This document shows, one piece after another, positions 34,195-42,248 of a DNA stretch of 64,000 nt. The notes below the pieces were generated by a model, which was not told the origin of the DNA, made no database searches, and saw only the letters and a list, made by a program, of their open reading frames with translations. A program made the position numbers and the translations under genes. Numbering within the stretch: the first letter of the stretch is position 1; every line of letters begins with the position of its first letter. Origin of the DNA: Bacteroidales bacterium UBA5287 (GTDB lineage Bacteria > Bacteroidota > Bacteroidia > Bacteroidales > Dysgonomonadaceae). The stretch covers positions 140,833 to 204,832 of the forward strand of contig DHSL01000017.1 of NCBI GenBank assembly GCA_002411345.1, read 5' to 3'.

Positions 34195-35385
34195 TCAGTC
34201 CCTTGTATGCCCTTTTCCGTAAATAAACCACTTGTTAGTAACTAATTGTTGAGCCCCAAGCGGTCCCATAAAATGTAGTTTTTGTGTGCTGATAGCAATT
34301 TCGCCACCCACTCCAAATTGTCCACCATCTGTGAACCGAGTCGATGCGTTATGATAAACTGCAGCGCAATCTATCTGTTCCATGAATGTATCAGCATGAT
34401 CTTTGTTATTAGTAACAATTGTAGAAGAGTGTTTACCACAATATTTGTTAATAATATTAATTGCATCATTCAATCCCTGAACTGTAGTAAGATAAATCTT
34501 AGGAGCCAAAAATTCTTCAAAAAGAATCTTATCATCATCGATTTCTACTATATCTGCGTTCAGGCAAGTTGTTTTGTTATCCCCCAGAACCTCTATATTG
34601 TTAGTTTTTAATTTCTTAACTAGAAGATCGACTTTTTCTTTAAGGTTTGGTAAATTGCCGTCTATTAGTACTTTATCCAGTGCATTACAAACGCTGATAC
34701 GGCTTTTACCATTCAGGATTATTCGCACAGCCATCTGAAAATCAGAATCCTGATCAACATAAAGGAAATTGTTTCCTCTTCCACTAATGATGACCGGTAC
34801 TGTTGCATTATCCACTACAAATTTGATTAAGTTTTCGCCGCCACGTGGAATTATTAAATCCACCTTATTAGAGTTTTCCACAATAAGTTTTTGAGTCTCA
34901 TTATGAGTAAGATGCAGATATTCCACATATCCTTCATCAACATTATTCTCCGAAAACGCTTTTTTCCAGAGTTGAGTCAGCAACGAATTAGTGTGAAACG
35001 CCTCTTTGCCCCCTTTGAGCAGAATTCGGTTTCCCGCTTTGAAAGCAGTCGCCGCCGCTTCAATAGTAACATCCGGTCTCGATTCATAAATAATTAGAAT
35101 TGTACCAAAAGGAACCGTGCGGTTTTCGATATGCAAGCCATCTTCGCGAGTAAATTCATATAGCAATTTACCCACCGGTTCATCCATTTGTGCCACTTCC
35201 TTTAATGAACGCGACATACCTTCAATCTTGGCATCATCTACTTTCAGTCTATCCTCCATAGACGTGTCATCATTGATTAAGGCGTTTTTGTCCATTGTGT
35301 TAGCCTCGATTATCTGTGTTTTGTTCTGCAGTACTATTTCCGATAACCTTAACAGTACATTATTCTTTTGTTTAGAATCAATCAT
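34195..35385 (-). CDS. proA: Glutamate-5-semialdehyde dehydrogenase (gamma-glutamyl phosphate reductase)
   Basis: 396 residues from the Met at 35385; the frame also allows a Met at 35400. The closer one is preferred because the predicted promoter would leave only about 13 nt of leader otherwise. ALDH-fold enzyme reducing gamma-glutamyl phosphate. The catalytic Cys lies in SRISVCNALDKVLI. Other blocks are VPFGTILIIYESRPDVTIEAAA, GNRILLKGGKEA and TDGGQFGVGGEIAISTQKLH. First gene of proA-proB-proC, giving the whole glutamate-to-proline route. Confidence 0.94.
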   Translation of the reverse strand: MIDSKQKNNVLLRLSEIVLQNKTQIIEANTMDKNALINDDTSMEDRLKVDDAKIEGMSRSLKEVAQMDEPVGKLLYEFTREDGLHIENRTVPFGTILIIYESRPDVTIEAAATAFKAGNRILLKGGKEAFHTNSLLTQLWKKAFSENNVDEGYVEYLHLTHNETQKLIVENSNKVDLIIPRGGENLIKFVVDNATVPVIISGRGNNFLYVDQDSDFQMAVRIILNGKSRISVCNALDKVLIDGNLPNLKEKVDLLVKKLKTNNIEVLGDNKTTCLNADIVEIDDDKILFEEFLAPKIYLTTVQGLNDAINIINKYCGKHSSTIVTNNKDHADTFMEQIDCAAVYHNASTRFTDGGQFGVGGEIAISTQKLHFMGPLGAQQLVTNKWFIYGKGHTRD

Positions 35386-35419
35386 CTTGTATATTATCAA
35401 AATTCAATAAAACGAGTCG

Positions 35420-35427
35420 CAAATTTA
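35420..35427 (-). promoter_or_regulatory. -7 element of the proABC operon
   Basis: TAAATTTG on the minus strand (CAAATTTA at 35420-35427). Fits TAnnTTTG; the -33 is poor. Confidence 0.45.
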
Positions 35428-35622
35428 GCATTTTATTCTAAACATTTATCGAAAGGTATCAAATTACTAGCATTTTAGTTGAAGATAATGTTGTTATTAT
35501 GCTGTTTTCAGTTTATAATTATAAAAATATGTTAAGAGCTTAGTCGATTTTTGTCGGTTTGGTAGTGAGACCATAGTGAGAGTAAGGTGAGAGGAGGATG
35601 AAGCCTGAAAATTGACAATAAT
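35428..35622. other. Non-coding gap upstream of proA
   Basis: About 195 bases with no coding frame. The only texture is a short run of GTGAG-type triplets (about 35563-35595: gtgaga, gtgagag, gtgagagg), too short and irregular to call a repeat. It joins the receptor remnant at 35623-35823 to make a gap of about 460 bases without an intact gene. Confidence 0.5.
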
Positions 35623-35823
35623 TTAGAATTCCCTAGTCAAACCCATGTAGGTATGTCTTGGTAATCCAGGGTAATAATATCTTGGTTCATCATTATTAAA
35701 AGATTTAGCATTTACGTTTAACATTGACGAATAATGAGTGTCCGTAACATTATTTACACCCGCAAATTTGTCCTTTAGAATTTTGAAAGGAACAAATAGA
35801 AAAGAACAATCCGACGAGTAATC
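35623..35823 (-). pseudogene. Remnant: C-terminal end of a TonB-dependent receptor
   Basis: The minus strand holds a 66-codon open stretch bounded by stops (TAA upstream at 35824-35826, TAA at 35623-35625). It includes FAGVNNVTDTHYSSML, then NVNAKSFNNDEPRYYYPGLP, and ends RHTYMGLTREF. A 'VNNVTD..Y' strand, a 'YYPGLPR' turn and a last beta-strand ending in Phe are typical of the final strands of TonB-dependent receptors of Bacteroidota. There is no room for the other 600 or so residues, since the sugar dehydrogenase gene ends 23 bases further up. I read it as the tail of a receptor gene lost by deletion. Confidence 0.75.
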
Positions 35824-35845
35824 TTAAACGCATTATTTCGAATTT

Positions 35846-37258
35846 TTATTCAACCGGAACAAGTCGTACAATCATTCCCGGCTCTTCCAAACCAATATAA
35901 ACTAAACCATCGGGACCTATCACAACGTTTCTAACTCTGCCAATACCTTCAGCCAATTTTTCAGTATGTACAACTTTGTGTCCTTCGATAACCACACGTT
36001 CAACATAATCGAATTTAAGCGACCCCACAAGCATGTTGTTTTCCCATTTTTTGAACCTGTCGCCTGTGACAAAAGTCATTCCAGAAGGAGCGATAGATGG
36101 AGTCCACTGATAAACCGGCTGTTGCATTCCATCCCTTACCGTATCTTCAGCAATTGGTTTACCATTGTAATCTATTCCATACGAAATTATTGGCCATCCA
36201 TAATTTTTGCCCGGTTCAATCAAATTGATTTCATCACCACCCATGGGTCCATGTTCCGTTTCCCACACATCCCCTGTTACCGGGTGAACAGCTGTACCTT
36301 GCGGATTTCTGATTCCATAGCAGTAAATAGATTTTATTGCACCAGGAGTATTAACGAAAGGATTATCAGTCGGTATTTTTCCATCATCATGGATACGATG
36401 AATTTTCCCATTTGTATTATCCAGACTCTGTGCAAATTCGAAATGTTGTCCACGTTCACCCACACCAAAAAACAAATATCCTTTTTTATCAAAAGCAAGC
36501 TTACATCCCCAGTGGTGACTTCTGTTTGTCGCCGGTGTTCCAATGAAAAGAATTTCCTGATTCACCAATTTATTTCCTTCAAGTTTTGTCCTCATCACAC
36601 CAGTCGATCCAATTCTTGTATCACTTTCAGTATCAAGAGCCGAGTATGAGATATAAATCCATTCATTCTGATCATATTTTGGGTGCAATGCCAAATCCAT
36701 TAAACCACCCTGTCCACCAGTCATGATTGGAGGCAACCCCTGAATAGGAGTAGATAGTTTTCCATTTGAGAAAGTGTGTAATGTTCCCGTTCTTTCAGAA
36801 ATCAATAAATCTCCATTGGGCAAAAATTCCAGTCCCCAAGGCACATCCAAACCAGTTACCACTGTATCAATCACAAAAGAATGCTCTTCAGAATTGATTA
36901 CCCCTTTTGGTGTTACTGCAGGTTTCAGTTTCGATATATCTTCAGGAATTCTGTTTTTTACATAAACAGCCAACAATTTTATTTCCTTATCATTGAAAGT
37001 TTTTTCGAAAACAGGCATACCACTGCTTTCTATTCCGTACTTGATACTATGTTCTATGATTGCCGTTCCAGGTTGATCCATCCATTGTTTGTGAGTAAAT
37101 CTATCCATGTTTTCACCGTGACAACCAGCACAATATGTTCTGTACTGTGATGCAACATCCTTTCCCTGAGCTGATTTTGGAATATTGTTACAAGCTTCAA
37201 ATGCAAAACTAACAATACATAAAACAGAGATAATAAATGGTTTAGGGTTATTTTTCAT
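35846..37258 (-). CDS. Lipoprotein with cytochrome c and PQQ-type sugar dehydrogenase (GSDH) domains
   Basis: 470 residues from the Met at 37258; the frame opens at 37303, but a -7 promoter element (37291-37298) lies inside that extension. Lipobox FEAC (Cys23) predicts a lipoprotein. A cytochrome c domain follows with one heme site CAGCH (43-47) and a distal Met-containing stretch (GMPVFEKTFND). The larger C-terminal part (about 125-470) is the glucose/sorbosone dehydrogenase beta-propeller: GLDVPWGLEFLPNGDLLISER, NRSHHWGCKLAF, GIRNPQGTAVHPVTGDVWETEHGP. The family oxidises sugars in the periplasm using PQQ; the heme would accept electrons. The substrate is unknown. Confidence 0.88.
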   Translation of the reverse strand: MKNNPKPFIISVLCIVSFAFEACNNIPKSAQGKDVASQYRTYCAGCHGENMDRFTHKQWMDQPGTAIIEHSIKYGIESSGMPVFEKTFNDKEIKLLAVYVKNRIPEDISKLKPAVTPKGVINSEEHSFVIDTVVTGLDVPWGLEFLPNGDLLISERTGTLHTFSNGKLSTPIQGLPPIMTGGQGGLMDLALHPKYDQNEWIYISYSALDTESDTRIGSTGVMRTKLEGNKLVNQEILFIGTPATNRSHHWGCKLAFDKKGYLFFGVGERGQHFEFAQSLDNTNGKIHRIHDDGKIPTDNPFVNTPGAIKSIYCYGIRNPQGTAVHPVTGDVWETEHGPMGGDEINLIEPGKNYGWPIISYGIDYNGKPIAEDTVRDGMQQPVYQWTPSIAPSGMTFVTGDRFKKWENNMLVGSLKFDYVERVVIEGHKVVHTEKLAEGIGRVRNVVIGPDGLVYIGLEEPGMIVRLVPVE

Positions 37259-37290
37259 ATTTGATGTTTTTGATTGGTTTTGATATTTTA

Positions 37291-37298
37291 CAAATATA
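37291..37298 (-). promoter_or_regulatory. -7 element of the cytochrome c/sugar dehydrogenase gene
   Basis: TATATTTG on the minus strand (CAAATATA at 37291-37298), 33 bases before the chosen ATG. It lies inside the over-extended frame. Confidence 0.45.
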
Positions 37299-37361
37299 TT
37301 CAAAAGTATTTGTTATGGTTAAATTTATCTGTATTTTAACACACCAAGACCTTTTATATAA

Positions 37362-37712
37362 TCAATTGATATTCTTTAATATATCTTCTATGACAATAGC
37401 ATGAGTATGTTGAATATCTTTTGCCGCGTAGAGTAAAGTAACATTATCATATAACTTTTCCAGTTGCAGAACCCTTTTCAATACTTCCGGATTCTCATTA
37501 AGTTCCTTTTCATATAATGCATAAAAGAGATCCCATTTTTCCGGATCGTGGCAATACCATTTTCTTAATTCAGGAGAAGGAGAAATTTCTTTCATCCACA
37601 AATCGATGTGAGCATTTTCTTTTGAGATACCTCGAGGCCACAATCGATCTACCAAAATTCTATACCCATCATTTTCATCAAGTCCATTATAGATCCGTTT
37701 TATTTTAATCAT
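37362..37712 (-). CDS. DUF488-family protein
   Basis: 116 residues, beginning MIKIKRIYNGLDENDGYRIL and continuing VDRLWPRGISKE, the signature of the short DUF488 (YeaO-like) family. Blocks WMKEISPSPELRKWYCHDPEKW and VTLLYAAKD are also typical. Function unknown. Soluble, no signal peptide. It is upstream of the sugar dehydrogenase gene on the same strand but over 100 bases away, so it is probably separate. Confidence 0.88.
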   Translation of the reverse strand: MIKIKRIYNGLDENDGYRILVDRLWPRGISKENAHIDLWMKEISPSPELRKWYCHDPEKWDLFYALYEKELNENPEVLKRVLQLEKLYDNVTLLYAAKDIQHTHAIVIEDILKNIN

Positions 37713-37829
37713 TTTGTTTTATAATATAAATCCATATCAAGTGATAATCACTTAAAAATATAAACGTATTATGAATGATAAAGTTGAGAAGTTCTTTTAT
37801 TACAAAAAGAACTTTTTAGATTAAAGTAG

Positions 37830-37837
37830 TATCTTTG
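37830..37837 (+). promoter_or_regulatory. -7 element of mntP
   Basis: TATCTTTG at 37830-37837, 28 bases before the ATG. The leader is too short for a yybP-ykoY manganese riboswitch, which controls mntP in some other bacteria. Confidence 0.55.
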
Positions 37838-37865
37838 CACCCTTTATAAGAAATTATTTGTTCAC

Positions 37866-38447
37866 ATGGATTTTCTTTCAATAATAATAATTGCCATTGG
37901 TTTAGCGATGGACTCATTTGCCGTTTGTATATCCAAAGGCATGTGCAGGCAGAAGTTTAATGCATTCAGATCATTTAAGATTGCCCTTGTATTTGGTGTT
38001 TTTCAAGGCATTATGCCTTTGATAGGATATGCATTAGGCGTTGGGTTTACAAGTTTGATTGAGAGAATAGACCATTGGTTAGCATTTGTGATATTATTAC
38101 TTATTGGAGCAAAAATGATTTACGAAAGTCTTCAGCCAAAAGAAGAGATTGATTGCAACTGCAACTGTCAAGAATCAGAAGTAATAAATTGGAAAGTCGT
38201 TATTACCATGGCTTTTGCAACCAGTATAGATGCTTTGGCCACGGGATTAATTTTTGTTCCATATCACGATATGATCATCAAAGCTGTAGTTACAATTGGG
38301 GTAGTCAGTTTTTTATTTTCATTTGCAGGGATGTTTATAGGAGTATATTTTGGGAAGAGGATCAAAATTGACATGACCATATTCGGCGGTATTATTCTCA
38401 TCCTTATCGGGACCAAAATATTATTAGAACATACCATTTTTGCATAA
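37866..38447 (+). CDS. mntP: Manganese efflux pump MntP
   Basis: 193 residues with six membrane helices in two halves. Each half holds the family Asp motif: GLAMDSFAVCISKG in helix 1 and ATSIDALATGLIF in helix 4. A Cys-containing loop (EEIDCNCNCQES) lies between the halves and could bind metal. Inner membrane; exports Mn2+. Monocistronic with a short leader, converging on the oligopeptidase gene. Confidence 0.93.
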   Translation: MDFLSIIIIAIGLAMDSFAVCISKGMCRQKFNAFRSFKIALVFGVFQGIMPLIGYALGVGFTSLIERIDHWLAFVILLLIGAKMIYESLQPKEEIDCNCNCQESEVINWKVVITMAFATSIDALATGLIFVPYHDMIIKAVVTIGVVSFLFSFAGMFIGVYFGKRIKIDMTIFGGIILILIGTKILLEHTIFA

Positions 38448-38478
38448 AAGTATAGCCATTCAATATCCGTAGTCCATA

Positions 38479-40620
38479 TTACTTTTCAATACCAACCCTG
38501 TTTAATATAAAAGCAAATTCAAAAGCAACATCCTTTATTCCATCGTAGCGTCCTGTTGCACCACCATGACCAGAATCCATGTTCATGTGAAGCAGCAACA
38601 GATTATTATCAGTTTTGTTAGCTCTAAGTTTAGCCGTATATTTTGTAGGTTCATGAAATAAAACCTGAGAATCGTTTAATCCTCCAGTAATCAGCATATT
38701 AGGATAGTTTTTTTGTTTGATATTATCATACGGAGAATATGAAAGAATATAGTTAAAGTATTCCTCCTCTTCGGGATTTCCCCATTCCTCATACTCGCCG
38801 GTAGTCAGCGGAAGCATTTTATCCAGCATTGTATTAACAACATCAACAAAAGGAACCTGAGCCACGATTGTTTGATATAAATCGGGGCGCATATTTGCAA
38901 TTGCTCCCATTAGTAAACCTCCGGCGCTGCCTCCCATTGCCGCAAGTTTTTGAGAAGAAGTGTAACCCTCATTAATAAGTTTTTCTGTACAAGCAATAAA
39001 ATCATTAAAAGTATTTTTCTTTTTCAACAACTTACCATCTTCGTACCACTGTTCCCCCAGATCGCTTCCACCTCTAATTTGTGCAATTCCAAATACAAAC
39101 CCTCTGTCGATGAGGCTGTACATACTAGATCTGAAATACGCATCAGAGCTCATTCCGTAGCTTCCATACGAATAGAGTAGGGCAGGATTAGAGCCATCCT
39201 TTTTCAAACCTTTTTTATATACAATAGCCATTGGCACCTGTAGCCCGTCGTCAGTCGTAGCCCATAATCTTTCAACAACATATTTATCCGGATCAAATCC
39301 AGAAGGAATTTCCTGAACTTTCAACACCGTACTATTTCCCGTAGTAATATCAAAAGAATAAAGCGTATTTGGTCGATTAAGCGAAGTATATGAGTAACGA
39401 ATAGATAATGAGTCATATTCTGGATTTCCTATCAGTGAAACATTGTAGACCGGTTCAGGAAATGAAATAACTTTGTTATCCTCACTATTTATCGATTTAA
39501 GATGAATTTCATTTAATCCATTTTTACGAAGTTCTAATGTCACATATTTATCGAGCACATCCAATGATTCAATTCGAACACTATTGTCATGCGGTAGAAA
39601 CTCTTTCCAAGACTTTTTATCTTCGTAACCCGTTAGAGGAGTCGTATATATTTTTCCGTTCAAGTTCTCTTTATCTTTGTAGTGTACAAAGAACATATCC
39701 TTGTGAGGATAAACAGAATAGTCGGTATCCTGGATACGTGGAATAAACATTTTGAAAGGCGAAAGCGGTAGATCTGCAGAAATAAACTGTTCTTCGGAAG
39801 TCGTAGAGCTTGAGCTACTTATGAAAACATACTCATTTCTTTTATCATTAGACACATAAACTGAGAATTTAGGATCTTTCTCTTCATAGATCAAAGTATT
39901 TTTATCCTCAAACAATTGTTGGCGAAAAATTCGATTTGAGCGAAGAGTGTTGTCTATTGTGCTGTAAAATAGCGTTTTATTGTCGTTAGCCCATGCCGCC
40001 GAAGCAGCACCTTCAACTGTGAAACCTATAATTTGGCCCGTATTAAGATCTTTCACTTTCATAATGAATTCCGCATAAGACCCCGTTTCGTTATATAAAA
40101 AGGCTACCTTATTATTGTCCGGGCTAATGATATAATCTATAAAGATGAAAGCCTGTTTACCCTCAGCCATTTTATTCACATCAAAAATGATTTCTTCAGG
40201 AGCATTCAAAGAACTTTTTTTTCTACAATAAGTAGAATACTGTTTTCCTTTTTCCGTACGATTATAGTAATAATATCCATTTTTGAAAGTAGGGTATGAT
40301 TCATCATCCTCTTTTATGCGTCCAATAATCTCATCATATAAAGATTGTTGGAGTCCTTTTGTAGAGGTCATTACTGTATCGGTATATTCATTTTCCGCTT
40401 TAAGATACTCAATTACCCGAGGATTGTTTTTGTCTCTCATCCAAAAATAGTTGTCGACACGTTTATGCCCAAAATTTTCAAAAGAATCGGGTCTAATATC
40501 AGCTACAGGAGTAGCCGGGAAATCATTTTGATTCAACATCTTGCTTACGTTTTTTGTGTTGTCACATGATATTAGTGCCACCAAGACCATGCAAAGCAGC
40601 ATTACATTTTGCTGTTTCAT
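38479..40620 (-). CDS. S9-family oligopeptidase B-like lipoprotein peptidase
   Basis: 713 residues. Lipobox ALISC (Cys19) predicts a lipoprotein, unlike the cytoplasmic enterobacterial oligopeptidase B. The N-terminal beta-propeller begins RVDNYFWMRDKNNPRVIEYL, and the C-terminal alpha/beta-hydrolase has the nucleophile Ser in AAMGGSAGGLLMGA, an Asp in ITGGLNDSQV and a His in DSGHGGATGRYD. The full triad is present. Oligopeptidase B prefers basic residues at P1 in short peptides; that specificity is inferred. Monocistronic. Confidence 0.92.
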   Translation of the reverse strand: MKQQNVMLLCMVLVALISCDNTKNVSKMLNQNDFPATPVADIRPDSFENFGHKRVDNYFWMRDKNNPRVIEYLKAENEYTDTVMTSTKGLQQSLYDEIIGRIKEDDESYPTFKNGYYYYNRTEKGKQYSTYCRKKSSLNAPEEIIFDVNKMAEGKQAFIFIDYIISPDNNKVAFLYNETGSYAEFIMKVKDLNTGQIIGFTVEGAASAAWANDNKTLFYSTIDNTLRSNRIFRQQLFEDKNTLIYEEKDPKFSVYVSNDKRNEYVFISSSSSTTSEEQFISADLPLSPFKMFIPRIQDTDYSVYPHKDMFFVHYKDKENLNGKIYTTPLTGYEDKKSWKEFLPHDNSVRIESLDVLDKYVTLELRKNGLNEIHLKSINSEDNKVISFPEPVYNVSLIGNPEYDSLSIRYSYTSLNRPNTLYSFDITTGNSTVLKVQEIPSGFDPDKYVVERLWATTDDGLQVPMAIVYKKGLKKDGSNPALLYSYGSYGMSSDAYFRSSMYSLIDRGFVFGIAQIRGGSDLGEQWYEDGKLLKKKNTFNDFIACTEKLINEGYTSSQKLAAMGGSAGGLLMGAIANMRPDLYQTIVAQVPFVDVVNTMLDKMLPLTTGEYEEWGNPEEEEYFNYILSYSPYDNIKQKNYPNMLITGGLNDSQVLFHEPTKYTAKLRANKTDNNLLLLHMNMDSGHGGATGRYDGIKDVAFEFAFILNRVGIEK

Positions 40621-40701
40621 TTTTAATCAACAATTTACTTTATCTAAACTGCGAATGTACAAAAAATAAATAAAAAATAAGATAATAGCAATATGAAAGA
40701 T

Positions 40702-41598
40702 TCAATGGCAGTTTTCCAATATACAATCCTCATTTATTGTTTCAAATTCGATGGTAGCATGTTGAATATTATACTCAGCAAGTTTTTTTCTGATATCCTC
40801 TTTCAAAACATATAAATAGTTCATATCCTTAGCTTCATGTAGTACGACGTGAACCGTCATTATATTAAATTCTCCATCAGTCGACCATATATGTACATCG
40901 TGGATGCTTTGAATATCAGGTATTTTCGAGATTATTTTTATGATTTTATCAGTGTCAACAGCATCCGGTGTACCTTGTAAGATGATACGTAAGCTTTCGC
41001 GCATATTTTTAAATATATTGAATAGAACGTAACCAGCAATAGCAATAGACAAGATTGGGTCAAGAACAGGTAAATTTATAAAGTTCATGACGATTGCGCC
41101 GATGAGTACAGCCACCCATCCTAAAACATCTTCAAGCATATGCAGAGAGACCACTTTTTCATTCAGTGATTTTCCTCTTCTTAATCTCAAAATTGCAGCC
41201 CCATTTACGATTATACCCAGTATTGCCAGCCAAATCATCCCTTCTGTTTCTGGTTGTTGCGGATTTTTTAATCGTGGTATTGCAGTTATTAAAATTATTA
41301 CACTTCCAACTAACAAAATGAGTGAATTAATGATAGCCCCCATTAGCGAGAATCTTTTATAGCCGTAGGTGTATACTTGATTGCTTCCTTTTTTGGAAAG
41401 GTTTTGAAAGTACCATGATAGACCAAGCGAGATGCTATCGCCCAAATCATGAACAGCATCCGAAAGGATAGCCATTGAGTTAGTTAATGCACCACCTATA
41501 AATTCAATAACCGTAAAAAATAGGTTCAGAAAGAAAGCAGTTTTAATATTTCCTTCTGCATTATTATTATGATTATGATGTTGATGAGACTTTGTCAT
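40702..41598 (-). CDS. Cation diffusion facilitator (Zn2+/Co2+-type exporter)
   Basis: 298 residues. His-rich N-terminus (KSHQHHNHNNN), six membrane helices in residues about 20-210, and the helix-2 metal site SDAVHDLGDSISLG (HxxxD). The helix-5 partner is in PVLDPILSIAIAGY. The cytoplasmic C-terminal domain (about 212-298) has the IHDVHIWSTDGEFNIMTVHVVL metallochaperone-like fold. The pattern is that of ZitB/CzcD zinc exporters. Inner membrane. It lies 29 bases after the Lrp-type regulator gene, so it may share its transcript. Confidence 0.92.
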   Translation of the reverse strand: MTKSHQHHNHNNNAEGNIKTAFFLNLFFTVIEFIGGALTNSMAILSDAVHDLGDSISLGLSWYFQNLSKKGSNQVYTYGYKRFSLMGAIINSLILLVGSVIILITAIPRLKNPQQPETEGMIWLAILGIIVNGAAILRLRRGKSLNEKVVSLHMLEDVLGWVAVLIGAIVMNFINLPVLDPILSIAIAGYVLFNIFKNMRESLRIILQGTPDAVDTDKIIKIISKIPDIQSIHDVHIWSTDGEFNIMTVHVVLHEAKDMNYLYVLKEDIRKKLAEYNIQHATIEFETINEDCILENCH

Positions 41599-41627
41599 TT
41601 CCCTATAATTGTTGATTACAAAGATAA

Positions 41628-42068
41628 TTATTTTACCACTTCCATTATGAAAACGCTATGAATTCCTGCAATTCCGTCAAATTTGCCAAGAGTATTGATT
41701 AAGAACGATTGGTAATATTTCATGTCAGGAGCCTGAATTTTAAGCAAGTAGTCATATTCACCTGAAATATTGTAACATTCAGTAACTTCAGGAATTTCAG
41801 ATATAAAATTCACAAATCTAAGTGCAATTTCCGGATTAATAAGTTTTAATTTAATATTACAGTAAACCCCAAATCCCCGGTTTAGTTTTTCATAATCCAA
41901 GACAGCCACATAACCTTTAATTATGCCCTCCTTCTCTAATTTTTTAACCCTGTCGTACACCGGTGTAGACGATAAGTTAACCCGTGCAGCCAATTCCTTG
42001 GTAGTTATTCGACTATTCTCTTTTAGTTCTTTGAGAATTTGTAAATCAGTTTGGTCAAGATTGTACAT
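41628..42068 (-). CDS. Lrp/AsnC-family transcriptional regulator
   Basis: 146 residues. N-terminal winged helix-turn-helix (LDQTDLQILKELKENSRITTKELAARVNLS, then VYDRVKKLEKEGIIKGY) and C-terminal RAM ligand-binding domain (about 65-142, with ECYNISGEYDYLLKI). It is transcribed divergently from metY across 180 bases, with overlapping promoters, so it probably controls metY and itself. Such proteins respond to amino acids; methionine or cysteine would fit here, but the ligand is inference. Confidence 0.93.
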   Translation of the reverse strand: MYNLDQTDLQILKELKENSRITTKELAARVNLSSTPVYDRVKKLEKEGIIKGYVAVLDYEKLNRGFGVYCNIKLKLINPEIALRFVNFISEIPEVTECYNISGEYDYLLKIQAPDMKYYQSFLINTLGKFDGIAGIHSVFIMEVVK

Positions 42069-42136
42069 AAAAAGAATAATTTTCTGTTTGCGTTATAAAA
42101 TTGATTGAAATAGCAAAACGAATCTGCAAATATGGG

Positions 42137-42168
42137 CAAAAATAGGTATATATACTAAAAATATCAAA
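42137..42168 (-). promoter_or_regulatory. Promoter of the Lrp-type regulator
   Basis: -33 TTTG (CAAA at 42165-42168), 20-base spacer, -7 TATTTTTG (CAAAAATA at 42137-42144), all on the minus strand. The spacer holds a 10-base palindrome gtatatatac (42146-42155), a candidate operator. Confidence 0.65.
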
Positions 42169-42171
42169 TAG

Positions 42172-42203
42172 TTTGGATAATATTTCTGATTTCACTTATT
42201 TTG
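42172..42203 (+). promoter_or_regulatory. Promoter of metY
   Basis: TTTG at 42172-42175, then a 20-base spacer and TTATTTTG at 42196-42203 (one mismatch to TAnnTTTG). The -33 elements of this and the leftward lrp promoter are 3 bases apart, so one bound regulator could block both. Confidence 0.5.
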
Positions 42204-42248
42204 CAAAACAAATAAGCTAAAAAAACAATTATATAAAAAATAACTATT

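Noticed and set aside
35561..35595. Short GTGAG-type repeat run
   Set aside because: Three or four irregular copies of 5-7 bases, no consistent spacer; likely chance.
37838..37865. Manganese (yybP-ykoY) riboswitch before mntP
   Set aside because: The leader is under 30 nt, too short.
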